DNA of 13,572 bases, from contig JAHIQC010000162.1 in NCBI GenBank assembly GCA_018902765.1, forward strand, positions 1-13,572. The letters run 5' to 3'. The number at the start of each line of letters is the position of its first letter. The stretch's first letter is position 1. The DNA comes from Actinomycetota bacterium. Lineage in GTDB: Bacteria > Actinomycetota > Coriobacteriia > Anaerosomatales > JAHIQC01. Positions 6,814 through 13,572 of this stretch are shown piece by piece. The notes below the pieces were generated by a model. That model was given only the letters and a program-made list of their open reading frames with translations. It made no database searches and was not told the origin of the DNA. The position numbers were made by a program, and so were the translations under genes.

Positions 6814-8160
6814 CTAGCCGGCTCGCCGCTTGAGGAACGCGGGGATATCAGAGGCTTCGTACGGACCGACAACGACGTTCCAGCCATCGAGCTCCTCGGC
6901 AAGTTCGCCGCTGATCTGGGCGACGGCTCCGGGGATGATGATCTCCCTGTGACCGATCTTGTCGGCGATTCCGCTGGCGGCGACGAACTTGGCTATGCGC
7001 TCGGGCACGAACTTGCCCGCGGCCCAGGCGGTGAGCACCGAGAGTCCTTCGGACTCGACGATGCCCAGATACGCTCCGGCCTTGGACGATTCGATCTCGC
7101 CCGAGACGATGAAGTAGGTCAGCGAGAAGTTCGTGGTGACAAAGAACGGCGAATCGGGGCCCGGCGTGCCGTACTCGTAGATCTTGGACTCGGCCTGCAT
7201 CGGGCGCTGAGGGTCGGTGAAGATGTTCTGCCGCAGAACCAGAAGCGGTAGCATGCGCCATGGCTCGGCACCGGACAGCACGATGATGCTGCCGTACTTG
7301 ACCACGTCGAGTGCCCCGAAGACCGTCTCGAGCATCTCATCTCCGTCAGAGACTTCACCTGGGAAGCTGATCGTGGGAAAGCCGAGCGGTGCGAACTTCT
7401 GGTTCAGCGCCGCGCGCCTTGCGAACACATGGTCACGCAGTGCCGAGGCAGCGTCTTGGGGCGCCGAGTCGATGACGAGGTCCTTGAGTCCGGCCCCTAT
7501 CGCCTTTTCGGTGAGAACGGCCACAGCGTCGAGCCCTGAGGCTCTCACGGCCATCGGACAGGAGTGCTTCGCGGCGAGCTCGATCATCGCGTCGATGTTC
7601 GACTCTGTGGCGGCATGGATCAGCGGTCGCTTTGTGCCCACTGCGTCAAGCGCGGCGGCCATGTGCTCGGGATCGGAGCTCATCAAGATCAGCGGCAGGG
7701 ATGTGGCATCCGCCGCTCTCGAAGCCACGCTTGCGAATCTTGCTGCGTCGCCTGTGGATTGCACGGCGATGAAGCCGCAGCGCAGTGCCATCTGGACGCG
7801 CTCGAACGATGAGGCCGCGGCATCGGCCAAAGAGGCGCCGATCTGCTCGTCCGAGTCGCCGCTTTGTATCTGAACGCCGATGGCGCACGGATTCACGAAC
7901 GTCTTCTCGTGACGGAACAACACGGTTTCCTCGCCAACCGTGAAGGCGGTACCTCCCACACCGACGGTCACGGCGCGCATGGGTGGTGCGGAGGCCGCCC
8001 CCAGCGCCGACTTGGCTTCGTCGGACACGTGGGGGCATGAGCTAAGTTCGGCTTGGCCTTGAGCGAGTTTCATCGCGAAGGCCAGGCATGTCGGCACAGA
8101 ACAGTCGCCGCAGTTCGTCTTGGGTAGCATCTTGAAGATATCGAGTCCACTGAGGGCCAT
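6814..8160 (-). CDS. acsC: Corrinoid iron-sulfur protein large (gamma) subunit
   Basis: AcsC carries the cobamide that accepts the methyl group from AcsE and donates it to the A-cluster of AcsB; it also holds a [4Fe-4S] cluster used in reductive reactivation. It is 448 residues, close to the usual ~446. The N-terminal domain has the cluster motif C17-x2-C20-x4-C25-x16-C42 within FKMLPKTNCGDCSVPTC. A TIM-barrel middle and a C-terminal cobamide-binding part follow. The ATG at 8160 has AGGAG nine bases upstream. It follows acsB after 33 bases and precedes the GltD-like fusion after 33 bases. Its partner acsD lies three genes upstream rather than next to it. No corrinoid-reactivating AcsV is present in the window. 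Confidence 0.97.
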   Translation of the reverse strand: MALSGLDIFKMLPKTNCGDCSVPTCLAFAMKLAQGQAELSSCPHVSDEAKSALGAASAPPMRAVTVGVGGTAFTVGEETVLFRHEKTFVNPCAIGVQIQSGDSDEQIGASLADAAASSFERVQMALRCGFIAVQSTGDAARFASVASRAADATSLPLILMSSDPEHMAAALDAVGTKRPLIHAATESNIDAMIELAAKHSCPMAVRASGLDAVAVLTEKAIGAGLKDLVIDSAPQDAASALRDHVFARRAALNQKFAPLGFPTISFPGEVSDGDEMLETVFGALDVVKYGSIIVLSGAEPWRMLPLLVLRQNIFTDPQRPMQAESKIYEYGTPGPDSPFFVTTNFSLTYFIVSGEIESSKAGAYLGIVESEGLSVLTAWAAGKFVPERIAKFVAASGIADKIGHREIIIPGAVAQISGELAEELDGWNVVVGPYEASDIPAFLKRRAG

Positions 8161-8193
8161 CTCGTGTCACTCCTGTCATTCGTTTGCCGGGAA

Positions 8194-10374
8194 TCAGAAC
8201 AGCGATTCCATGGTCGGTGCGGGGTGCCCGGCGTTCATGATGAATTCGAGGACACCCTCCTCGGTCTCAGCGATCGTCTCGTCGGCGATCTTGTCCAAAA
8301 AGTCCGGATCGCCCATGTCGGCGAGCGTTTGGGCCAGAAGCGGACGCATGGTTTCCTTGAGTTCCTTGGGCATCCACACGACGCGGGCAAAGCCACCCTC
8401 GGCGGCCAGGAACTTTTTGCTCGGGATGTAGCCGCGGCCGATTCCCATGAACCCGGGGACCTGGATGCCGCCGCCGATCGTGCCCGCAAGCGTGGAGAAC
8501 TTCATGCCGCACGGCGTCATGCCGGCATGCTCGCGATTGACTATCATCACGCCGTTACACATGGGCAGAAGTGCGATGACCGCCATGAAGCAGCCGCACG
8601 AAGTCATCGGGTCGGTCATGAGCGAGTACGCGCTCATGCGCTCGACGCTGCGGTTCGACTTCTCGAACACGAACTCGTTGACGCCGCTCCACTGACCCAG
8701 CGTCGCGTCGACCAGTTCGCCCTTGTCGATCGGCTGGTTCGGCCCGGTTGCGTTGAGCTCGTTGGATGCCTTGGCATCGAGCCAGTTGTAAGCGCCGCAC
8801 AGGCCGAGTCGCTCGGGCGTCACCACGCAGATGTGGTTCGGCGCGAAGCTCTGGCAGAGGCTGCATGAGTAAAAGACGTCGACCGTCTCATCGGTGAGTC
8901 CGGCGAGCCGCTTGTCACGGATCGCGTACGAAGCCCGCGCCAGATCCCGCATCTCAAGCACCTTGGATTCCTCGGTGTAGATGGTGACCTGCACTTTGTC
9001 CACGATCGCTGAGAACTCGTCGAGCACCTTGGCGCGAAGGATCTCCCCGAGATGTGCGAACTTGAAGCCCTTGTCCTTTGCCGAGGAACTGATGCGCAGC
9101 CAGTTCAGATCGCGCTGGCCCATGTGCAACACGCCCTCGGCGTAGTTGATCAGATGGTGGAACTGGCGCTCGATGACCGGCTCGAAGTCGGCCTGCATCT
9201 TGCGGCCCGAGACCTCGAGCACGATGCCGAGCGGGATCCTGGCGCCGAACTCGACGTCGTCGATCTCGGGCCCCACTACTTCGATCTTGCCGTCTTGCAC
9301 CTCTGAGGCGTCGAGCGTGCGCAGCCACTCGAACGCGGGGGTGCGCTGTCCGCCGGCCTCGACGCACGTGTCTTCTTTGCGGACACGTTCGCCCTCGAAA
9401 GCCGGACCGTATGCGACCGGGATCGGGATCTCGGTGATCTTGATCTTGAGTCCGCGGACCTCGATGGCCTTTTGCACCAGATCATCGCAGCTGATGTTGG
9501 ACACGACGTGTTCGTACGTGCACACGCCGGTCGGGAGGATCTGGGGTATGTCGGCGGTCGCTATGGTGGGGAAGCCGTAGCTGATCGCGCCGGCAGCGGT
9601 GGCGTACCACTCGTCGGTGACGTCGCCCAGCGCAAGCACAAAGGCGAAGATGCGGTTCTTGTTGTAGCGCAGGATGCGCTCGTAATCGCCCGGCTGCACT
9701 CCGCCGAACGCCATTGCAGCGCGTGTGGCGAAACCCAGCGAATAGATGTGACCGTAGACGTCCTTGTCAAACGGAACGAGTCGCGTGTCCCACCCGAGCT
9801 GCACACCCTCTGAGTCGAGCTGTTCTGCGAAGCTCACGCCGTTGTCATTACCGGCGAGGAACACGTAAAGGCCCTTCTCCTGCATCTCGCGGGCGAGCTT
9901 GACGGCCGTTGCGCTGTCAGGTGCCGCACCGACCACAGCCGCGAAGCCCGGGGCCGAGCCGTCCACGAACTCGACGCCACGAGCGCGCATGATCACGTCG
10001 TCGGCAGCTCCGAGCCACAGATCGTCCACGGGGCTCGGGCCTGTCACATAGCGAAGAGCCTCGATGCACTCCTCGGCGAGCAGGGTCGCTATGCCGGCAT
10101 CCAGGGTGGGGCCCAGGTAGGGGAGCCACAGATCTTTGCTGGGCGCTTCGGGCAATAGGTCGCGCGCGATCTCGAGTACGCGGTCCATGTCGGAAAGCAC
10201 TTGGACCTTCTCGCCGGTCAGTCCGTAGATGACGGGGAGATAGTACGCGGTGTTAGGGAACTCGACGGCCGTCTGGGCACCCTTGGATTCCTTGGCCTCG
10301 GCCAGGCGCGCTTCGGCCTTCTCCACGATGCTGTGAGCGCCGCGAATGGCGCCACTGGCGATGATCTTAGACAT
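8194..10374 (-). CDS. acsB: CO-methylating acetyl-CoA synthase
   Basis: AcsB joins a methyl group, CO and CoA at the Ni-Ni-[4Fe-4S] A-cluster. It is 726 residues against 729 in Moorella, so it is the full-length bacterial form with the N-terminal CODH-contact domain, not the shorter archaeal form. A-cluster ligands C504, C507, C516 and C526 match Moorella Cys506/509/518/528 with a shift of two. C593-G-C595 (SCGCFMAV) matches the distal-nickel CGC at 595-597. The ATG at 10374 lies inside the end of cooS (eight-base overlap), with GAGGAGGGAG just upstream. The overlap implies coordinated synthesis with CooS, as expected for the bifunctional CODH/ACS complex with its CO tunnel. Confidence 0.98.
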   Translation of the reverse strand: MSKIIASGAIRGAHSIVEKAEARLAEAKESKGAQTAVEFPNTAYYLPVIYGLTGEKVQVLSDMDRVLEIARDLLPEAPSKDLWLPYLGPTLDAGIATLLAEECIEALRYVTGPSPVDDLWLGAADDVIMRARGVEFVDGSAPGFAAVVGAAPDSATAVKLAREMQEKGLYVFLAGNDNGVSFAEQLDSEGVQLGWDTRLVPFDKDVYGHIYSLGFATRAAMAFGGVQPGDYERILRYNKNRIFAFVLALGDVTDEWYATAAGAISYGFPTIATADIPQILPTGVCTYEHVVSNISCDDLVQKAIEVRGLKIKITEIPIPVAYGPAFEGERVRKEDTCVEAGGQRTPAFEWLRTLDASEVQDGKIEVVGPEIDDVEFGARIPLGIVLEVSGRKMQADFEPVIERQFHHLINYAEGVLHMGQRDLNWLRISSSAKDKGFKFAHLGEILRAKVLDEFSAIVDKVQVTIYTEESKVLEMRDLARASYAIRDKRLAGLTDETVDVFYSCSLCQSFAPNHICVVTPERLGLCGAYNWLDAKASNELNATGPNQPIDKGELVDATLGQWSGVNEFVFEKSNRSVERMSAYSLMTDPMTSCGCFMAVIALLPMCNGVMIVNREHAGMTPCGMKFSTLAGTIGGGIQVPGFMGIGRGYIPSKKFLAAEGGFARVVWMPKELKETMRPLLAQTLADMGDPDFLDKIADETIAETEEGVLEFIMNAGHPAPTMESLF

Positions 10375-12340
10375 TGAGCTCCCTCCTCATGTCCATATCG
10401 AACAGGACACGCTCTTGTGTGGTGTCGATCTTGAGCGCAGCCCGCGCGGAGTCGATCAGTTCAAGCGTGCGGGTCACGATGTCGGCCGGGTCGCTGTGGA
10501 ACTCCAGCAAGCCTCCATATCGCTCCCACCAACCCGAGCTCATGTACTCGACGAGGGTGTCGCTTCCGCTCACCGGGGAGCCGACGCCTCCGAACAAGAC
10601 GGGCACTCCGCTGGCCATCGCATAGGTCGCGATCTCGAGCGCCTTCTCGCTGAACCATTCGGGCGAGATGCCGACCGCAGGCAGGCCCGCGATGTCATCG
10701 CCCAAGCCGCCCTCCTCGACCACCTCGGACAGGATGGTGAGGATCCGGCTGTTGTCGACGCAAGATCCGACGTGCAGTACCGGCGGGATACCGACTGTCT
10801 CGCAGACCTCGGCCAGCCCGGCGCCCGCGTACTGCATGGTCTCGGGAGTGAGCAGCCCGTGCTTGCCGCTCGTGATGGCGGCGCACCCGGTCACCACGAC
10901 CAGCACGTTGTTCGCGATGAGCTCACGCACGACCTGGGTCACTCCGAGGTCTTGGACGTTGCGAGGGTTGCTGCACCCCACGACGGCGGCCAAGCCGCGG
11001 ATGCGGCCGTTGATGATGTTGTCGTTTAGGGGCCTGAAGCTCGCGCGCATCTTGCCGCCGAGCATGTAGCGGATGTACTCGTGCGAGAACCCGGCCACCA
11101 GCGGCTCGGAGGCCGTCGGTATGTGCGTCTCGCCGCGGTTCGAGTAGTTCTCAACCGCCTGGCGCACGATATCCATCGCCGCTTCGCGCGGGCGCTCCTC
11201 GTCGAATGTGAGGTGGATGCTGTCGCCGATTCTGGCTTTGGGGGAGGTTGAGATGAGCAGGGTATGGAAGTTGTTGGCGACCTCCACGAGTCCTTGGAAG
11301 ATGCACTGGACGTCAACGATCATCGCTTCGACAGCTCCGGTGAGCACGGCGAGCTCCTGGTGCAGCATGTTGCCCGCCGGCGGCACGCCTTGGCGCATGA
11401 GCGCCTCATTGGCCGTGCAGCAGATGCCCGCCACGTTGATGCCGGTCGCCCCGAGCGATCGGGCCAGCTCGATCATCTCTTGCGAGCGAGCCGCGTCGAG
11501 CACCATCGAGGACAACAGCGGCTCGTGGCCGTGGATCATGATGTTGACCTGGTCGTCCTTGAGCACGCCGAGGTTCGCGGCGCTGCGTACCGGTGTGGGC
11601 GTTCCGAACAAGATGTCCTGCAGGTCGGTGGCGAGCATCGATCCGCCCCAGCCACTGCCAAGGGCGGCCCTTACCGCGCCGTCCATGAGCGTCTCGTGGT
11701 TCTGGTCCGTCCCGGCGGCCGTGCGATGCAGCGCCTCGACGATCTCGCGATCCACGCCGCGCGGCACCACGCCGAGTTTGCGCCACAGCTCAAGGCGCTT
11801 CTTGGGCGCGCGGGCCGCGTAGATGATCTCGCCGGTCTGCTGACCGAACTGCGCGAGCGCCGCATCGGCCACCTCGCCTGCCAGCGTCGGCACATCCTTG
11901 CCTTCGATATCTATGCCGAGGAACCCCGCCACTCGCACGAGTTTGACCTCGTCTTTGATGGTCACGCCTTCGACATGCCCGCTGGCCACCGATTTGAGCA
12001 TGAGCGCAACATCGCGCCCGTGGTCGGAGTGGGCTGCGGCGCCGGCTGCCACCTGGCGCACGAAGTTGCGAGCGGCGATGGTCTCGAGCGTCGCACCGCA
12101 CACGCCGCGCTTGCTCTCTTTGTCCTTGCCCGAGATGCGGCACGGGCCCATCGAGCACAACTTGCAGCAGGCGCCCTCGGCGCCGATGGGGCAGGGCTTC
12201 ATCGCGGCGGCTCGGGAGAAGACCGTCGCGATATCGCGTTCCTCTGCGATCTTAAGCATTTCGGCCGCTGTCGGATCGATGCTCACTCGCTGATCCTTCT
12301 CGGGCGCTTGGGTTCCGCCCTTGGTGCTATCTTCACTCAT
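10367..12340 (-). CDS. cooS: Ni-Fe carbon monoxide dehydrogenase catalytic subunit
   Basis: This enzyme interconverts CO2 and CO, supplying CO to AcsB (in the ACS-linked role it is also called AcsA). It is 657 residues. By comparison with Moorella CODH, the D-cluster ligands are C50 and C58 and the B-cluster ligands are C59, C62, C67 and C81, with identical spacing. The C-cluster ligands are H272, C309 (in ICCTANE), C346, C456, C486 (VTGCAA) and C527 (HVGSCVDN), all present. The stretch from C486 to C527 is about nine residues shorter than in Carboxydothermus CooS-II (476 to 526). ATG 12340 follows acsD after 31 bases, with AGGTG close upstream. The eight-base overlap with acsB supports assembly as CODH/ACS rather than a stand-alone CO oxidase. 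Confidence 0.98.
   Translation of the reverse strand: MSEDSTKGGTQAPEKDQRVSIDPTAAEMLKIAEERDIATVFSRAAAMKPCPIGAEGACCKLCSMGPCRISGKDKESKRGVCGATLETIAARNFVRQVAAGAAAHSDHGRDVALMLKSVASGHVEGVTIKDEVKLVRVAGFLGIDIEGKDVPTLAGEVADAALAQFGQQTGEIIYAARAPKKRLELWRKLGVVPRGVDREIVEALHRTAAGTDQNHETLMDGAVRAALGSGWGGSMLATDLQDILFGTPTPVRSAANLGVLKDDQVNIMIHGHEPLLSSMVLDAARSQEMIELARSLGATGINVAGICCTANEALMRQGVPPAGNMLHQELAVLTGAVEAMIVDVQCIFQGLVEVANNFHTLLISTSPKARIGDSIHLTFDEERPREAAMDIVRQAVENYSNRGETHIPTASEPLVAGFSHEYIRYMLGGKMRASFRPLNDNIINGRIRGLAAVVGCSNPRNVQDLGVTQVVRELIANNVLVVVTGCAAITSGKHGLLTPETMQYAGAGLAEVCETVGIPPVLHVGSCVDNSRILTILSEVVEEGGLGDDIAGLPAVGISPEWFSEKALEIATYAMASGVPVLFGGVGSPVSGSDTLVEYMSSGWWERYGGLLEFHSDPADIVTRTLELIDSARAALKIDTTQERVLFDMDMRRELNV
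10379..10388 (-). promoter_or_regulatory. Strong Shine-Dalgarno site for acsB inside the cooS 3' end
   Basis: The minus strand reads GAGGAGGGAG; its GGAGG core is seven bases before the acsB ATG. It lies within the last codons of cooS and supports the start at 10374 despite the overlap. Confidence 0.8.
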
Positions 12341-12371
12341 CTCACACCTACTCTCAGTTTCTGACGGGTCC

Positions 12372-13319
12372 CTAGCTCGCAGCCAGTCGATCGATTGCTT
12401 GGCGCATCAGATCGACGGCTTCGGGATGGCGCATCACGAGCACGTCGGCGCCACCGGCTGCCATGGTGATCGCTGTGGTTGCCTCCCAAAGGACGCCACG
12501 CTTATGCGCATCGCCCCAGGCGGGCTCCTCGTCAACGCTTGTCTTGGCTTCCTTTGCGCGCCATGACTCCTTGCCCAGGTTGCAGATCATGGGCATCTGC
12601 GTCATATCGTCGTTCTGGCCAAGCGCGGCTAGGCGCAAGCGCTCAGAGACGGTGTAGCTGTACTCGATCCCGTACCCGACCGCGCCGGTGGATGGATCCA
12701 TCAGAATCTTGTCGGCCGGAAGGCCGAGCTGGGTGATGAGGATGTTGAGCTGCTTGGCCATATTCACGTCGATGGGCGTCTCGGCGATGACGACATGCCC
12801 GTAGGCAAGCGCCGCGGCTGCGATCGGCTTGTAGTTGTCCTCGGTTGCGGGACCTATCGCGCACGGCCTGTCGGCCATGACCTCGGCCACCAGCTTGAGC
12901 ACCTCAGCATCCTTGTCGGCGTTGCCGCTCCCGTACACAAGCAGCGGCACATCCACGGCGTCCGCCACGGATTTCACCGTTTCGGCAGCTTCGGAGGCCG
13001 AGCGGTCCGCGCCGTTGGGGTCGGTGCCTGCCAGTTGAATGCAGATGAGCCTCGCACCGTGTTTCTCGACGCACACACGAGCCCAAGCGGCGGGATCGGA
13101 CAGAGCGTCCCCGAAGGCTGCGACCAGCGACTCGGGCCACCCAACGGGGGCCACGTCGTAGACTTCCATGGCGATGACAGGCGCATGTGGCATGTCGCCT
13201 TCCCAGCGGTAGAAGGACAGGGTGTTCTGTCCACCTACGGTGCAGGCATTCTCTCCGCTTCCCAGCGTGAGCTCGCGGATGCGCCCACTCATCTTCTCGA
13301 TAGGTTCCTGAAATGTCAT
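12372..13319 (-). CDS. acsD: Corrinoid iron-sulfur protein small (delta) subunit
   Basis: AcsD is the TIM-barrel partner of AcsC; together they form the corrinoid protein that shuttles the methyl group from AcsE to AcsB. From the chosen start it is 315 residues, the usual length. Recognisable segments are ENACTVGGQNTLSFYRWEG (23-41), the barrel strand LICIQLAGTDPNG near 90-102, and PCAIGPATEDNYKPIAAAAL, followed by ILMDPSTGAVGYGIEYSY. The ATG at 13319 has GGGAG seven bases upstream and follows the folD stop by 13 bases. An in-frame ATG at 13364 would overlap folD and add 15 residues with no family resemblance. The gene sits immediately after folD and before cooS, so the small subunit is separated from acsC by cooS and acsB. 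Confidence 0.97.
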   Translation of the reverse strand: MTFQEPIEKMSGRIRELTLGSGENACTVGGQNTLSFYRWEGDMPHAPVIAMEVYDVAPVGWPESLVAAFGDALSDPAAWARVCVEKHGARLICIQLAGTDPNGADRSASEAAETVKSVADAVDVPLLVYGSGNADKDAEVLKLVAEVMADRPCAIGPATEDNYKPIAAAALAYGHVVIAETPIDVNMAKQLNILITQLGLPADKILMDPSTGAVGYGIEYSYTVSERLRLAALGQNDDMTQMPMICNLGKESWRAKEAKTSVDEEPAWGDAHKRGVLWEATTAITMAAGGADVLVMRHPEAVDLMRQAIDRLAAS

Positions 13320-13326
13320 GACTTTG

Positions 13327-13331
13327 CTCCC
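13327..13331 (-). promoter_or_regulatory. Shine-Dalgarno site deciding the acsD start
   Basis: The minus strand reads GGGAG seven bases before the ATG at 13319, in the 13-base gap after the folD stop. It rules in this start over the in-frame ATG at 13364. Confidence 0.75.
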
Positions 13332-13332
13332 A

Positions 13333-13572
13333 TCACGAGATGCCCGCATGGCGGACGGCGGCATGGACGGTGTTCTCGATGAGCATCGCGACCGTCATCG
13401 GTCCGACACCGCCCGGAACGGGGGTGATTGCTGAAGCGCGCTTGCTGGCCTCGTCGAACTCGACGTCTCCCACGAGCCGGCCGTCGGCCAGACGGTTGAT
13501 GCCCACATCAATCACGACGGCACCCTCGCGTATCCACTGGCCCTTGATCATCTCGGGGCGCCCGACGGCCAC
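13333..13572 (-). CDS. folD: FolD, methylene-THF dehydrogenase/methenyl-THF cyclohydrolase (C-terminal 79 residues)
   Basis: FolD is the bifunctional enzyme that converts formyl-THF through methenyl-THF to methylene-THF, two steps of the methyl branch feeding MetVF. Only the C-terminal end is in the window; the frame is open to the right edge, so the GTG at the edge is a valine codon rather than a start. The diagnostic NAD(P)-binding part is clear: [11 protein letters not shown] at the edge, [17 protein letters not shown], and the family signature [19 protein letters not shown] near the end. It ends in TGA 13 bases before acsD, so the two are probably co-transcribed. NAD versus NADP use cannot be judged from this part. 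Confidence 0.95.
   Translation of the reverse strand: MAVGRPEMIKGQWIREGAVVIDVGINRLADGRLVGDVEFDEASKRASAITPVPGGVGPMTVAMLIENTVHAAVRHAGIS

Larger units (their letters stand above)
1..13572 (-). other. Single co-directional Wood-Ljungdahl gene cluster (probable polycistron)
   Basis: Twelve genes in a row on one strand have gaps of 13, 31, 33, 33 and 28 bases. The other six junctions overlap: cooS/acsB by 8 bases; gltD-like/metV, metV/metF, metF/cooC and nuoE/nuoF by 4; cooC/acsE by 1. No gap is long enough for a clear promoter plus leader, and I saw no stem-loop followed by a T-run. The transcription start must lie right of folD and the end left of nuoF. The gltD-like gene through acsE is the most tightly coupled block. 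Single-transcript status is inferred from spacing only. Confidence 0.75.

Noticed and set aside
6808..6820. A small inverted repeat (CGGCT-TCT-AGCCG) at the acsC stop
   Set aside because: The stem is only five base pairs and no T-run follows on the minus strand, so it does not support a terminator; half of it is coding sequence.
11264..12364. A 366-codon open frame on the plus strand opposite cooS
   Set aside because: It lies antisense to an unambiguous CO dehydrogenase, has no recognisable domain and is arginine/histidine-rich, as expected for a complementary-strand frame of a GC-rich gene.
12341..12371. A possible internal promoter in the acsD-cooS gap
   Set aside because: The gap is only 31 bases, contains the cooS ribosome site, and shows no convincing -35/-10 pair.
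12795..13382. A 195-codon plus-strand frame opposite acsD and folD
   Set aside because: It is antisense to acsD and crosses the acsD-folD junction. The product is low in recognisable features and has no supported ribosome site.

Overview
The window is one continuous Wood-Ljungdahl (reductive acetyl-CoA) gene cluster. All twelve genes lie on the minus strand, so transcription runs from the right edge to the left edge. In transcription order they are: folD (3' end only), acsD, cooS/acsA, acsB, acsC, a large GltD-like flavoprotein with ferredoxin and MvhD-like domains, metV, metF, cooC, acsE, nuoE and nuoF (5' part, running off the left edge). No tRNA, rRNA, mobile element, CRISPR array or long non-coding stretch was seen. 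The largest gaps between genes are about 30 bases, so no promoter or terminator can be placed inside the window.

The right half (about 6.8-13.6 kb) holds the carbonyl branch: the corrinoid protein small subunit (AcsD), CO dehydrogenase (CooS), acetyl-CoA synthase (AcsB) and the corrinoid protein large subunit (AcsC). All metal-ligand cysteines and histidines that can be placed by comparison with the Moorella and Carboxydothermus enzymes are present. The left half (about 1-6.8 kb) holds the end of the methyl branch and its apparent redox partners: MetV-MetF (methylene-THF reductase), AcsE (methyl transfer from THF to the corrinoid protein), the Ni-insertion ATPase CooC, the GltD/ferredoxin/MvhD-like fusion and a NuoE-NuoF NADH module. 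FolD supplies methylene-THF. Formate-THF ligase, formate dehydrogenase and the corrinoid reactivator AcsV are not in this window.

Mechanistically, FolD makes methylene-THF and MetVF reduces it to methyl-THF. AcsE passes the methyl group to AcsCD. CooS supplies CO from CO2, and AcsB joins methyl, CO and CoA into acetyl-CoA. The most interesting part is the electron supply to MetVF. The position occupied by HdrABC-MvhD in Moorella is here taken by one 665-residue GltD-ferredoxin-MvhD-like fusion, with NuoEF encoded downstream in the same tightly coupled block. This suggests a different, possibly NAD(P)H-linked and possibly flavin-bifurcating, methylene-THF reductase complex (inference).

The organism is an anaerobic bacterium with a GC-rich genome that uses GTG and TTG starts and strong Shine-Dalgarno sites. 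The ACS is full-length and bacterial in type. A high-GC acetogenic or autotrophic lineage such as an anaerobic actinobacterium (Coriobacteriia-like or a related deep lineage) would fit, but the sequence alone does not prove this.
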